DNA of 64,000 bases from Agarophyton chilense (GCA_030374765.1 JARGXX010000105.1:1922001-1986000); one strand, 5' to 3'. Shown: positions 45,270 to 56,872, counted from the stretch's first letter. Numbers and translations: made by a program. Notes: generated by a model not told the origin, from the sequence alone.

Positions 45270-46086
45270 TCATTCCATCTTTATTTCTCGCGTTACTTTG
45301 TCAACAGTACAACGGAACGCGTTCGCGTTCTGGTAAAGAAGTCCTCTTTGCCCCAGAGGACTATCTCTGACTTCATTGCTAACAAATGCTCGGATCATTT
45401 CAGTCATCTCGAGAGTAATTGAGAGGAGCGATTGGCTTTGGTTCCCTTCTTTCCTTCCTAGATCACTAAATAATAGATCTGCAGGAGCAGAAGAAGCTTG
45501 CGTAGACAATGTGGCTCTCGCAACAGTATTAAAAGGCATGGGACTGATCAGGCCCTGTCAACGTTTTGCCTCATTCCAAAAAAGCAGAGCGGCTCCAGGT
45601 TCTTTCCGGCCAGAATCTCCAATCGATCGCATTATGTGAGAATGGAACATACTGAAAACTACTTCAAGCTGGTGTGCGTTTGAGGACACGGATTCTTCAA
45701 GTTCAATCGCCTCGTTCACGATGGGTTTTTTTATAAAAGCTTCAAATATTCCTCCTTGCAGTCATTGGTACTGTCTAGAAAAGCCAGCGTGCATTCATTG
45801 ATATCCATCAAGGCGGAAATATGAAACAAAAAAGTGCGGCTGCTCTTTTGCATCATCCGGTCTGTCGCAACTCCGTTCTGCCATCCTGGTTGCCACAATA
45901 TGGCTTCTTCGTCCACATGCTCCCAAACATGCTCCAGCCTCGACTTGATACAATGAGCCAATTGTATGGATAGAGCCTTGGAATGGTTTTTTCGCAGTAC
46001 TTTCTGTCGAACCTCATCTCTTCATTTGTCGGAACCAGCGATACTGAGCTGCGTGGGCAGAGCACTGACCTCAAACTCTGCATCAT
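45270..46086 (-). pseudogene. hAT transposase, C-terminal half
   Basis: At 45560-45330 the minus strand reads FWNEAK, then a frame change, then LSTQASSAPADLLFSDLGRKEG and SLLSITLEMTEMIRAF. This is the hAT dimerisation region (usually PASSAxxERLFSxxG). The segment 46086-45731 before it is also coding-like but has stops. Its upstream edge at 46086 is the target-site duplication of element C. The frame continues from the other hAT half at 57762 once the element is set aside. In this family the region mediates the oligomerisation needed for activity. Confidence 0.75.
46082..46086. other. Target-site duplication of element C (left)
   Basis: ATCAT at 46082-46086 repeats as ATCAT at 57761-57765. 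The first A of the right copy may belong to the LTR end, so the duplication is 4 or 5 bp. Confidence 0.75.
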
Positions 46087-46861
46087 TGCAGGACAATGCC
46101 CCCAAGGGGGAAAACCTACGAAGACGTCCGGATCTTCCTCTCACGAGGTAGCCGGCGCGATAGAGCCCTCCCAGGGATCGGTGCGCAATGCCGGGTGTAA
46201 GTCGGAGCCGAACCGTCGCGACGGGCGCAGGGAGGCTTAAAGAAGCCGAGAATATCCGCCGAAGCGGTGCTTGCGTATCCTCTGAAGAGGCAAAACCCAC
46301 GAGAGTGGCGAGCACGACAGGTGTCAGTGCGAGCCGCAAGAGCGGGAATTTCCCAATAAAGGGGAGGAAAAGGGAAGGAAAATGGGAACGGAGGCAAGAG
46401 GGCGAGGTTGACCACGAGTTGCGAGAGGGGACTCGGGAATAGCCGGCACTGCCGGGTGTAGAAAACCGTATACACGGGCGGAACCACGAAAGTGGGAATA
46501 GATACCCAACACAAGAAGGATGCTTGAACGTCCAAGGGGGTTGGTAAGCCGTGCACCACGGGAAATCCCTCCGTAAGGAGTTGTATATTCGCGCAGGCAA
46601 TTCGACCCAGAGCCAAGATCTGGAACACCAAAATCACCCTTGTTGGGGAGACTTTACTGGACCGGCGGCCGCGTGGCCGGCGGCCTAAGTACTGTAGTCA
46701 CTGTAGAATAGAATAATTAAACTCTATCCTAAATAGCTAAATGTCCGTCTAACAAAGGGGCCAATCTGGCGGCCACGTGTCGGGCGGGACGAGGTTGCAC
46801 GCCGGAGGCTCCGGAAAAAACTTAAGTCCCCAAATACCTCCCTGGAGGACGTTGCTCTTCA
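46087..46861 (-). repeat. 3' LTR of element C
   Basis: 775 bp, the same length as 56987-57761. On the minus strand it begins TGAAGAGC and ends near CCTGCA (CCTACA in the other LTR). By hand I count about 17 differences between the two LTRs, all in the half nearer 46087. The 310 bp nearer 46861 look identical. Confidence 0.9.
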
Positions 46862-46875
46862 TATCCCCCCCTTAA
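46862..46875 (-). other. Polypurine tract of element C
   Basis: Minus strand AAGGGGGGGATA lies directly before the 3' LTR. It has the position and composition of the plus-strand primer in LTR elements. Confidence 0.8.
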
Positions 46876-46907
46876 GACAGGGCGAACACCTCGAAGAGGA
46901 AGTCGGC

Positions 46908-49139
46908 ATGGCAGCTCGTCATGATAAGAGCGCGTCCGACACCGGGTCTCCGGAAACCAACACACCTTCACCAAGGATCCCACGCCAGCTCTTCGCATCC
47001 GATTCCAACCACAACACACCAACACGCACCATGTCCAACCCCGACCGTCATAACACATCTGCGACTCCCGCCCTTGGCGGTTCCACCGGCTTCCGGTCCG
47101 CGCCCCACCCTGGGGATGTTACCAACCTGGCGTACGAAGACCGCCGTATTGGCGCCCGCTTTCGCGGACAGGCGAACCCACCGCAGTGGCCGACCTACGA
47201 CGCCCTTGTGGGTGCAAATCCGAGAACTCGGCATGGCTCCGCGATGTTGCGGTATGCGCCTTGGTTTCACCCATTGGCTGTCCGCGACGAGGATTTGATC
47301 CAATCCTACACCGATAATTCGGAGATGCTCCCGGGCGACCTGCCCGGCGTGGTGACCATGTCCTGGGATTGGCGTCATCGTATCCCCATCCCGGTACACC
47401 ACATACTACGCCGACGCGGTGAATCCTCTGCGGAGGCTCAGGCCGCGCTTGTGCGGATCGCTTATCTCAGGCACCATCAGGCGCCTTTCGAGTTCCCGAT
47501 ACCGCCAGAGGTCGAATTCGACGTCCACATTTACCGCACTCGCGGGGAAATGTCGTACTGTGACCGTCTTAACGGATTGGAAACCCTCCCTTTGAGGGGC
47601 ACACCGATCGCTCGGCAAGAAGCCCTTTGCTGGGTACGACCGATTCTTCGGGCAGAGTTCCGCTACCAACCGCGGCAGTCCCGCTCGAACTTCCTTCAGA
47701 ACTTCATCCGCGATGAGCGGCGTTGGAGGACCCGGACCGGGTATTTCGTACCGTACCAGAACACGGAGATTGAGCGCATCGCGCCTGCTCACCGACGTGG
47801 TCGGTACGTCAGTCTCCCAGACTGGTGGTCCTCCTTGGAGGCGTGCTGGGGTTGCTTCATTGAGCTGCCCCCAGTCTTCACCTATGTAGGGTCGTCGTTC
47901 TCGAACGATCCCCAGTCGGGGTGGTGGTCCGTCGTGGTAAGCGAATGGGCCGTCCGCACTGCGGCTTTTATCCTCGCTGAGGCGTACGACCAATACCGAT
48001 TGTGGTACGTGCCACCGCGTGTGCGGGCTGCGATCCGCCGTTTGGACATGCGCATCCCCCTCGGGGGCGAGGCGAACGAAGAAGAGATGCTGGGCCTCCT
48101 CGACTTTGTGGAGGGGGTCCAGTGGGATGAGTTCCCGCTGGAGAACTCCCAACGAATTCAACCGCGTCGCGGGTCTGGCCCCGGATTCGGGAGGAATACC
48201 GCGCTAGCGGGGGATTTCATCTACTTCGACCCCTGGGAGTACCACGAGATCAACCGCGAGGAAGCGGAAGCCAACCGGCATGCGCCGCGTGAAGTCCCGG
48301 CCGACCACCCGTGAGGGTATGTCGACTCGAGCGACTATTACCGCGACTATGCGAATGGTGACCCGATGGTCGACAACGAACCGGAGGATGCGGGTTACGC
48401 TCCGATGGAGGGTGACGAGTCCGGCGAGGCCGGTGAGGAGTCCGTTGAATACGGTGGTGCGGCTCCATCCTGGGCTGCTGTTAGAACACTGGTCAGTCGT
48501 TGAAGAGGGGAATAATCGTGACGGCCGAGGTGAGAGTTGGCCGGTCGACCAGGATTTATATAGACTATTGAACCTTCGAAGAAGAGGTCATAAAGAGTGT
48601 TTTCTAATGTATCATTCTAATTGGGTGCCGTGTGAAACATGGTTGCTTCCACGAGGTTCAATCGTGCATGCGTGTCCAATGCCTCGTTGTCACTTGCTCG
48701 ATGATGCTGACAGTGACAGCTTTGTTGATTGTGACAAGAATGTCATCTATAAAGTCATTGTGACGTGTGAGATGACAATGGTCCTTGAAATGACGATTAA
48801 GGTCAAAATGGATTATGGGACTGGACCGCCAAAGCACTGAAACTCAAATAACATACTTAAAGCATAGTATAACTAAATCATAACATAAATGCATAACATA
48901 ATTGACTAAAAATCATCTGAATTCCTAACATTGCTGATGCCGTGCGAACGGATTCCTATCCGACTCCATCGGTGGCAGGCTCGCCCGCAACCGCCGCTGG
49001 CGCGGAACGGGGCGACGTCATCGCGCGCTTCCTTCGGGAGGTGGGGCTTCGCCCTTCCGAGATCTCGGGTGATGTGGCCGCCATGCGGGATGCCTTAGCC
49101 AACCGCCTGGGCGGCGGTCCACCTCATGCGGAGGAATGA
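46908..49139 (+). CDS. Antisense accessory gene of element C (unknown family)
   Basis: The ORF lies on the strand opposite to gag-pol, between the 3' LTR and the end of pol. It starts 47 bp from the LTR edge. Codons 1-468 are open to a TGA at 48312-48314. The frame continues through an acidic stretch and, once the insertion at 48481-48931 is set aside, through a helical end (DVIARFLREVGLRPSEISGD) to a stop at 49139. The first roughly 110 residues are Ser/Pro/Thr-rich. The conserved core (119-410) shares blocks with the ORF of element B: WFHPLAVRDEDLI, YFVPYQ, GRYVSLP, IELPPVFTYVGSSFSNDPQSG, AEAYDQYRLWY. No membrane, signal or metal-binding motif is seen. Function unknown; it is not gag, pol or a recognisable env. 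Confidence 0.75.
48481..48931. mobile_element. 451-bp insertion in the accessory gene
   Basis: This AT-richer block is flanked by TGCTG at 48476-48480 and 48932-48936. Its ends are inverted (TTAGAA... and ...CCTAACA), like the TGTTAG/CTAACA ends of some copia LTRs. Without it and one TGCTG, the reading frame on both sides is continuous. A solo LTR or a small non-autonomous element are both possible. It has no coding capacity that I recognise. Confidence 0.6.
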
Positions 49140-49198
49140 CCGGAGCTTCCGGTAGAATGTAGGGCGGCGCCACTAGGGCGCCCTTGCCAGTAGTGAGA

Positions 49199-49204
49199 AA
49201 TAAA
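49199..49204 (+). promoter_or_regulatory. AATAAA polyadenylation signal for the antisense gene
   Basis: AATAAA stands about 60 nt after the accessory stop on the plus strand and before the convergent end of pol at 49473. This fits a separate transcript for the antisense gene. The match is only six bases, so it is suggestive. Confidence 0.4.
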
Positions 49205-49472
49205 AAGAAGAGGGGCGCCTTTCCGACGCCCTTTCCCAAGTCCGCTTCTTTCTTTCCGGAGTACCGGCCTTCTACCGGGGTTCCGGCGTTGCAGGGAACC
49301 AGCCTAGCTGGGAGTTCCGTGTTTAACGGTGGGCGCTTCGCGCGCGGACCAGGTAACTGGCACGACCACCAACGACGTTGGGATAGCGTGAGCGGTTGCT
49401 TCCTTCCCCGCGTTGGGGCATGGACGGAGATGGCGCGTGGCGCCATCAGCCATTCCATTCCGTGTTCAGGGT

Positions 49473-52400
49473 TTATCCCTCTTGGGCGTTTACCAGCTTG
49501 GCTGGGAGTTCGGTCCCCGCAAGGCGGTGGTATCGCATTACCGCAGAGCGCGGGAGGTGCTCGATGGGCTCCGGAGTGTCCCACTCCGGCCCGGATCCGT
49601 ACCAGTGGGTCCGGTACTGTAGCACCCTGTGCCCATCGTAGCTATGTCCGACGATTCGGTCGAGGACGTACTCCTGCACGTAAACTTGCCGGCCTTGCCG
49701 GGTGGTGGTGACCCGAGCCTCAGCGCCGCGTGGTGCTGGGCTCGTCGTCGCCTGTTCCGGGTCACCCGGTCTGTCATTCCGCTCTGCGGTTGTTGCCGGG
49801 TTGCCGGGGCTGCCGTACCGCTTCGCGGAAGTTGCCGGCGCGGCCGGGTTGTGTTTCCGCTGGGCGGTAGGGGCTTCCCTGAAGTCCCCCCTTACCGCGA
49901 GTTTGCGGGGGTCCTTCCGTCTTGGTGACGGTTCGCCGGAGGCCTCCGCTTGATTTGCGGCATGCGGCGTTCCCATTGGTGGGCAGTTTCCGTCGTGCAG
50001 TGCGCCGCGGGCGGTGAGTGGTTCACCGTCCCGGCGGTCTGCCTCTGCGGGGTGATTGTCAGCCAATGACCGGGATGCCGGATGCCCATTGGTCCGATCT
50101 CCCGCCCGGGTCACGTGACCTTGAGGACGGGTGGTCGGGCCGTCGCGGACGGTTGGCTCCGATTGTTCGGCAAGAGAGGCGGTTTTCGACTTGTCGTTGC
50201 GCCCCTTTTCCCCCATGGGGTTCGTACCGTTCTCAACGGAGTGGCTCGCTAGACCTGCTTGCGCAGCGCCCGCCGGAGTACCGGTATCGACCGAAACGCT
50301 CGGTGTGCGACTGCGAATGTGCGGGGAGCCCTTAGTTGCTTCCACGCGATGCGGAGCGTCCGTAGGGTCTCGCTTCCCGGCTTCGGGTCTTCGAGCGCCT
50401 CGGTTCCCCTTGCGTGGTTGCGTGGCGGGCGGATTGACCGCGGCGTCCCGCGGGAGTGGAGTGGCGTCCGGCGACGATGCCGGATGCCTGCTCGGGGGCC
50501 TTGCCCGGGGTGTCCGGTTAAACTTCCGTTGCGACGGCGATGCTTCCGCGATTGAGCGGGTTCCCTCCCCCTCCTTAGACGGAGCGACGGGTGATGGTGG
50601 GCTAACCGCATGGCGGGTATAAATACCGCTGCGCGGCGCCCGTAAGGGTAGCTGGCCGCGAGGGCCAGGTGTTTCCGGCATTGCCGGTGGTTCCGATAAA
50701 GTCGGTATATCGGAGAGACTCCGTGAGGGGTGCGGTACCACGGCGGGGCGTGGTGCCACCGTTGTACCCGTGGTATCTGAGGCTGTTTCGACGGGGGCTG
50801 ATGCGTTTTCCGCCTGCGGCGGTGGGGCGGCTACGATGCGGTCTTGTGAAAGACGTTCGTGGTCGCCGTTCTTGTCCACCATAACGGTGCCGGGGAGGGA
50901 GGACACGACCCGGAACGGACCTTCAGCGACAGGCGAGAGCTTGTGACGCTTGTCGGTCCGGGGGTTGTAGTACTCCCGGCGAACGAACACGTAGGTTCCC
51001 GGCTTGGGCGGTGCCGGTAGTGGTCTGCGTAAGCTGTTATCAAAATCCCGCTTGTAGGCGGCCTGGGCACGTTCCATGGACTTCCGGGCGACCGGTACGA
51101 GCTTGGTAAGCCAATTCTTCCACTTGAGGCGGTATTGACCCACGGATGGGAAAGAGGTGACCCTGTGTTGGGGTTCGACCGCCACTGGCGGGGGTGTCCT
51201 GGAGAGCACAAGATCGAAGGGAGTCAGACCGGTTGTCCGGTGAACCTGCGTGTTGTAGGCGTAGGTGATAGTATCAGAATAAATGTCCCACGTCATTGGG
51301 TGATCGGATACGTAGGAGCGTAGCGACGCGAGTAGGGTGCGGTTGAAGCGTTCCACCTGCCCGTTTGTTTGCGGGTGGTAGGTGGTAGTAAACAGGTTCT
51401 TGACGTCGAGGATGCGGCAGACGTCCTGGAAGAACTTAGAGGCGAACTGCTTACCGTTATCGGATAGAACCTCTATCGGAGGGCCATAAACGAACGCCCA
51501 GTGCACAACGAAGGCGTTCGCAACCGTGAAAGCGGTGATCTTCCGTAAAGGTACGGTGCGCACCAGCTTCGAAAAGCGCTCAGTGATAACCAAGAGGAAC
51601 TTGTTTCCCTTGCGCGTCTTGAGTAGAGTCCCGAGAATGTCAATTGCGACAAACTCGAGGGGCGCCCTTGCGGGGAAAAGCTTCATCCGTTTGGAGTGCT
51701 TCCGGAGTTTCACCCGGTTCTTTGCGCATTGGGTGCAGAACTGCACCGTAGCGTAGCAATCAACCGCCATAGCGGGCCAATAAAAGTCCCTTCGCAGGGT
51801 TAGATAAAGTTTTCTCCCACCGGAGTGTCCCCCGAGGGTCGGGTAGTGTGAGAGGTGGAGCACCCTGGTTTGCAGGGCGTGGGGGACCACGATCTGGGAT
51901 CGGTGGTCCACCGTCCGGACGAGGTAACCGATGTCGTTTACCTCGAACGGGAGGTCCTCTCCACCGTTTAGGCGGGCCCGTATGCGCGTGCAGAACGGGT
52001 CGCCGAACTGTTCTCGGATCATCTCCTCGGTGGAGATGGGTACAAAGGTCCCGGGTACGGGTGTTTCAATCTCGCGCGCTGCGAGTAGCTCATCCATTTC
52101 CATGGTGTCTTCCCCGGGTTCTGGCCAATCCGACTCCGTCGGTGTTTCCCCTTCCAAGGTAAAGCACGGGATCTCGTCGACCTCCGGGTCGGCAAGTGCC
52201 TCACCTGTCGTAGGTAATCGAGAGAGAGCGTCTGCTTGGGTGTTCTGGACACCCTTCTTGTGGACGACCTCGAAGTCGAATTCTGCTAGGCGGAGGCGCC
52301 ACCGCATTAAGCGGCCAGAATGATCTGCGATGTTCAGCAGCCACCTCAACGGGGCATGGTCCGTGTATACGGTGAAATGAACGCCCATGAGGTATGGGCG

Positions 52401-54763
52401 CAGAGTGGATAGCGCCCAGACCACTGCGAGGCACTCCTTCTCGGAGACCGAGTAGTTGCGCTCGTGGACGTTCAGCGTGCGGGACCAATAGCCAATTGGT
52501 TTGCGTTCCCCCTCGGGGGTGGTTTGGAACAGTGCGCAGCCCACCTGGTGGTCGCTGGCGTCGGTGTCGATGGAGTAGGGAAGCCCAGCTTTGGGCAAGG
52601 ATAGGATGGGAGCTGTCGTAACTGCCTTAATCAAGGAGCGAAAAGATTCCGACTGATCGGTGGTAAATGGCGCAAGCTTCGGTGGCTGGCCCTTCCGCAG
52701 TAGCGCGTTTAGCGGAGCGGCGAAATCCGAGAAACTCGGTATAAACCGTCGATAGACGTTGACCAGACCTAAAAAGGATCGGAGCTCCGTTTGAGTACGG
52801 GGCTCCTTCGCCTCGCAGAGGGACTTGATACGAACTTGTTCGATCATTACCCGTCCTGGACGGATGACGTGCCCGAGATACTTCACCGTGTCGGTGAAGA
52901 ACTCGCACTTCCTCAACTTGAGGGGTATTCCTGCGTCTCGCAGTACGGTCATCACGTCCCGCACGTGGGTCAGGTGATCGTCCAGGTTTCTGGAAAAGAC
53001 AATGATGTCGTCCAAGTAGACAAGGCACGTGCGCCACTTGAAACGCGACATCAGTATGTCTATTGCACTTTGAAAGGTGGCCGGTGCATTGGTTAAACCA
53101 AACGGCATCCGCTTGAAGCGGTAGGAACCCGAGTGGCAAACAAACGAGGTTTTGTCTCGGTCCTCTTTCCGGACTGGGACTTGCCAGTAGCCCCAGTTAG
53201 CATCCAGAGCCGTAAACACGGTAGCGTCCCCGAGCGAGTCTATACACTCGTCCATGCGCGGAATCGGGTAGGTGTCCCTCACGGTGACGGCATTGAGGCG
53301 GCGGTAGTCAACGCAAAACCGCCACGTGCCGTCAGCCTTGAGGGCCAGCACCATCGGTGAAGCCCAAGGAGATTGGGCGGGCTCGATGACTCCAGCACGG
53401 AGCATCTTGTCCACCTGAATTTCTTCCTCCTCCCGAGCTTTCGGTCCCGCCGTGTAAGGAGGTTGTGCAACCGGACGTGCGTCCGGTAGCAAGTCTATCC
53501 GATGTTCGGTTGTATTGATCTCACCCAGTGAGCCGTCCCACATTGTGGTAAACTCGCGTAGCATTCCGCGTAAGCGGTCCCGGTGTGAGACCGGTACATG
53601 ACTCAGGTCCAGGTCCTCGAGGGCCTTGATCGGGTCTATCTTATCGTAGCTCGTAGGCTGTGCCCTGATGTCAGGTGTGGGAACCGACGAGGTCGGAAAT
53701 GCATCCGTCTTGACGGTTTTATCGAGCGCCAACTGCTGTGCCTCCCCGGAGGTTTCTGCACCGGATACCGGGAGACCATCCTCGGTAGAGGGAGTTATTC
53801 CGAGTACTTCGGCAGCCGTCACCTTTGTAGGGAGCATCGCGAGCGGGTGCGGCGTCACGGACCCAATGACTTGGTTCTTTGCCAGCGTCTGGGGAGCCTT
53901 TCCCAGATTGGCAACCAACACCCTGAAAGGGGAAATCGGCGTGACTTGCACGATTCCGTTCGCAACGGTTAACTGAAATTTCTCGTACAACGAGGGCAAG
54001 GGCTGAACAACCCGAAGACCGTGTTGACGGGAATTGACTAAAACCATAACCTGGTTCTCGGGGGGTATGGTGACTGACGAGGCAACGCGTAGCTTCGTAG
54101 AATCCCGGTTCGCCGGTGTGGGTTCCTGCGCAGCAGGTAGAGGAACGTGTTTCCTCGATGCGCGCTTCAGCGGTTGACGAACAATAGGGACGGTCGATCC
54201 GTCCTCAAGTTCCACCTGCTTAAGGCGTGGGCGGATGGCTTCGACAAACCTGTCGCAGTAGTCACATCCCAGTATAACTGGCGCGGCAAGCGAGCGGCAC
54301 ACAATAAAAGTTAGTTTAACCACCATCCGCCCTAGCCTGACGACCAGGTCGATCACACCAACCGTTTTCAACGGGTTGTTATTGGCGTCTGAGACGTCGG
54401 GTACCGTTTCAGAACGGATGAGTGACCGCAATGGCGGAGGTAAAACCGATTCCACAATAAAGTTCGGCCCAGCACCTGTATCCAGGACAGTGAGATATCT
54501 CACCATAAACTGCGTGTGCAGACCAAGGTCAGCGTAAACCTTGTAGTTACGCTTGGCCATTACCAAGGCTCTATCCGGGATCCGGTTATTTCTAATCCGT
54601 ATCCCCGGTCGACGAAAAACACCGAGGTGCTTAGAGTCCGCGTCTGCGGTGTCCTTCCTTGTCAGGATTTTCACCGGGGAGCGAGGCATCGGCGCCTCGG
54701 GCGTCGTCAGCCTCAACTCTGAGGACGCCTCTCCCGAAGGGGAGACTCCCTCTATTCTTTTCC
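49473..54763 (-). CDS. pol: Pol polyprotein of element C (PR-RT-RH-IN-chromodomain)
   Basis: The frame is uninterrupted for 1747 codons from 54716 and open upstream to the slippery site. Domains, counting from 54716: aspartic protease (LDTGAGPNF, Asp 79); reverse transcriptase (residues 440-625, YLDD at 567-570); RNase H (DTDAS near 717-721, EKECL, YTDHA, QADALSR). Integrase follows, with zinc ligands His 957, His 964, Cys 994 and Cys 997 and catalytic Asp 1026, Asp 1086 and Glu 1122. After a GPF-type segment comes a roughly 400-residue Pro/Arg/Thr-rich linker. A chromodomain follows at about 1682-1730 (VQEYVLDRIVGH, YRTHWYGSGPEWDTPEPIEHL). Chromodomains steer integration to marked chromatin. 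All catalytic residues seen are intact. Confidence 0.95.
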
Positions 54764-56872
54764 CTGTACAGGGTCCTGGTCGGGCGAAGGCCCGACTTCC
54801 TCGGCAACGAGTGCATGATTCTGTTGCACGGTAGTTACCGCAGGAGCGGGTTGAGATTCACCAGCGTGGTTTGGCGCAGGTGCGGCGCGTGCCGGCTGAG
54901 CCGGTTCATACCGAGAATTCGGAGTGTGAGCCAATGCGTTGGAGAAGTCCCTCTTCGCGCGGAGATATGACGTGAGTGGCACGGAGCCCTTCTCCTGCGG
55001 GGAGAGGGTTTCGTAAGTATCCACCACTCGCGCCATATCGCGTAGCGATAAAAGGCATTGCGGGGAGGTGTGCCCGCGCTCGTAGCGCAAGTGGCACACC
55101 AACGTCACTCCCGCGTTTGGCGGTACGGCATTCCGAGCATCGGTGTATCTTCCGGGTTCCCGGTTTCTAACCCATCCAGGGCGCTGACTTCGTGTCATTC
55201 CGTTCGAGTACGGCATACGGGGGGCCAGAGTGCGGCGGTCATTGAGATAAAAGACCTGCCCGTTCTCCGTTTCCTTTGCGGTTGAGTCAACCGAGCCATC
55301 CGTCGTAGACGGTAATTCCGTTGTCGGAATAGATAAACCATCGTGATGGATGACATTCATATTGTCATAACCCTGTTTGGGGATGCCATCCGTCGCAAAT
55401 GACGGTGAAGAAGAGTCTGACTCAAGCAGCAATGCTTTAGCGGCCTTCGACCGGGTTCCTGGATTGCGTGCACGTAGTGCATCTCCCTCTGCGCGGGCAA
55501 ACTGTACGAGTTCAAGGTAGGTCACCTTCGGCTCTTGTTCCCTTTAACGGGCGACAACAGTCTTGATGGCTGGATCCAAGCCATCAATGAACATCGTACA
55601 GCGTTCCCCAGCGGGGTATACATTACCACAACGGTGGAAAGCCTTATTCAGGCGTACCGAGTAAACGGTCTCGAGCTCGCCGGAGCGTTGTCGAGTGTCT
55701 CGCGAAGCGAGTATCGCCGCTTGTATCGCGGAGCTGGTTGCGTAGGAACGCAGGAGGTACTGCACGGCCTCGTGCCAGCAGGTCACACCTCCTTCGGAGG
55801 CTCGCGACGAGCCCCGAACCGACAAAAACTGATCTTCAGGGACACCCCGTAGAAAGTAGGGTAGCGCCACGTAGGCTTGTCCTTCGTTCATTCCGAGTAT
55901 ATCGGCTTCCGCTACAAAGCGGTGTAGGAAATCCAAGACCAGAATTGGATCATCCCCAGTAAACGACTGGTTACGAAGTGAAAGCTGCATCCGCTTGATG
56001 CATTCTTTCACTTTACCCGTGTCACGCGGTGTCCAACCTAAAGAGGAATCTTCTAGACGGTAATACCGGTAGGACAGGAGTGTCCTGTAAAGAGGGTTGG
56101 TGGGCTTCAAGGGTTTGAGGCCCGGATGTCGCTGACCCTTGGGGCGCGACCGGATGGCCCCGTAGGTGGCAGAGGACCGCTTTGAGCGGGAAGAGCGCCC
56201 ATATCGATCCTGTGGGTCATCGCTCACCGACGAGTCGGAACTCTCCGAGTCACTCGGTTTATCGTCCGACTCAGACGATGAGTCGGACGGGTGTCCGTGC
56301 TTACGGTTAGAATCCCGGCTCTTCCGGCTCTTCCGGTTCCGCGACTGGGTCTCTCTATGAGAGACAACCGGTCTAGCCGCGTTCGCGGGCGAGGTTAACG
56401 TCCTCTCGACCGACTCAAGTCGGCTTCGGAGACGCTGGAAGCGATTCTCCATACCTTCTACGAAGGAAGACGGAGCGCCAAAACACTCGAGTAGTGTATT
56501 GACGTCCAACCGCAATACGCGGATATCCTCGGCTAACTCACTTGGAGGGGGGTTAGCGAGGCTTCCTCGTAAAGAGGTGAACTCCCTCGAGAGGGTATTG
56601 TGAGCAGCCCGCAGGGAGCGGAGCTGCTCTTCCAAGCGTACAATCCGCGCTTGGTCGACCAACCGCGGAGGCGGAGAAACCACCGTTGCGATGGTCGTTA
56701 ACCCGGAACCGGGCTGCGGGTCTTCAGTGCCGGTGACCGGTATCTCCCTGGAAGCCGGTGTTGGAGCCAGGGCCTGTGGAACATCAGTGCCCCTGGCATC
56801 ACCGCTTTGGCGGGAACGGCTGCGTGTTGCAAGACGCTCCATGCTAGGCGGTTTCCTTGGCATTGGCCACAC
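54752..56872 (-). CDS. gag: gag of element C, one in-frame stop
   Basis: A 442-codon ORF from 56872 is followed by a TAA near 55544. The same frame then continues to 54752, about 706 codons in all. It has a Lys/Arg-rich start (MPRKPPSMERLATRSRSR), a coiled-coil-like part (RLEEQLRSLRAAHNTLSREF) and a Ser/Asp-rich acidic part with Arg-Ser repeats. The capsid-like core holds LDFLHRFVAEADILGMNEGQ, YFLRGVPEDQFLSV and YLLRSYATSSAI. A knuckle-like CHLRYERGHTSPQC has Arg in place of the second Cys of CX2CX4HX4C. The TAA stands where A and B have sense codons, so it is a mutation. It would block Gag-Pol unless read through. Confidence 0.85.
54758..54764 (-). promoter_or_regulatory. Probable -1 frameshift slippery site gag/pol
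   Basis: Minus strand reads CAG GGA AAA GAA TAG in the gag frame. GGGAAAA is a canonical X XXY YYZ heptamer, six bases before the stop. Slipping back one base gives exactly the pol frame. About 12 nt downstream lies TCTCCC-CTTC-GGGAGA, a 6-bp stem-loop. Confidence 0.75.

Noticed and set aside
46022-46637. 173-192-codon minus-strand ORFs in the LTRs of C (also 57016-57537)
   Set aside because: Both copies come from one LTR, so shared openness is not evidence of coding. No motif, and nothing similar in B.
47406-48161. 251-codon ORF on the minus strand within the accessory gene
   Set aside because: It is a GC-driven shadow. The matching region of element B has no comparable minus-strand product, while the plus-strand protein is conserved.
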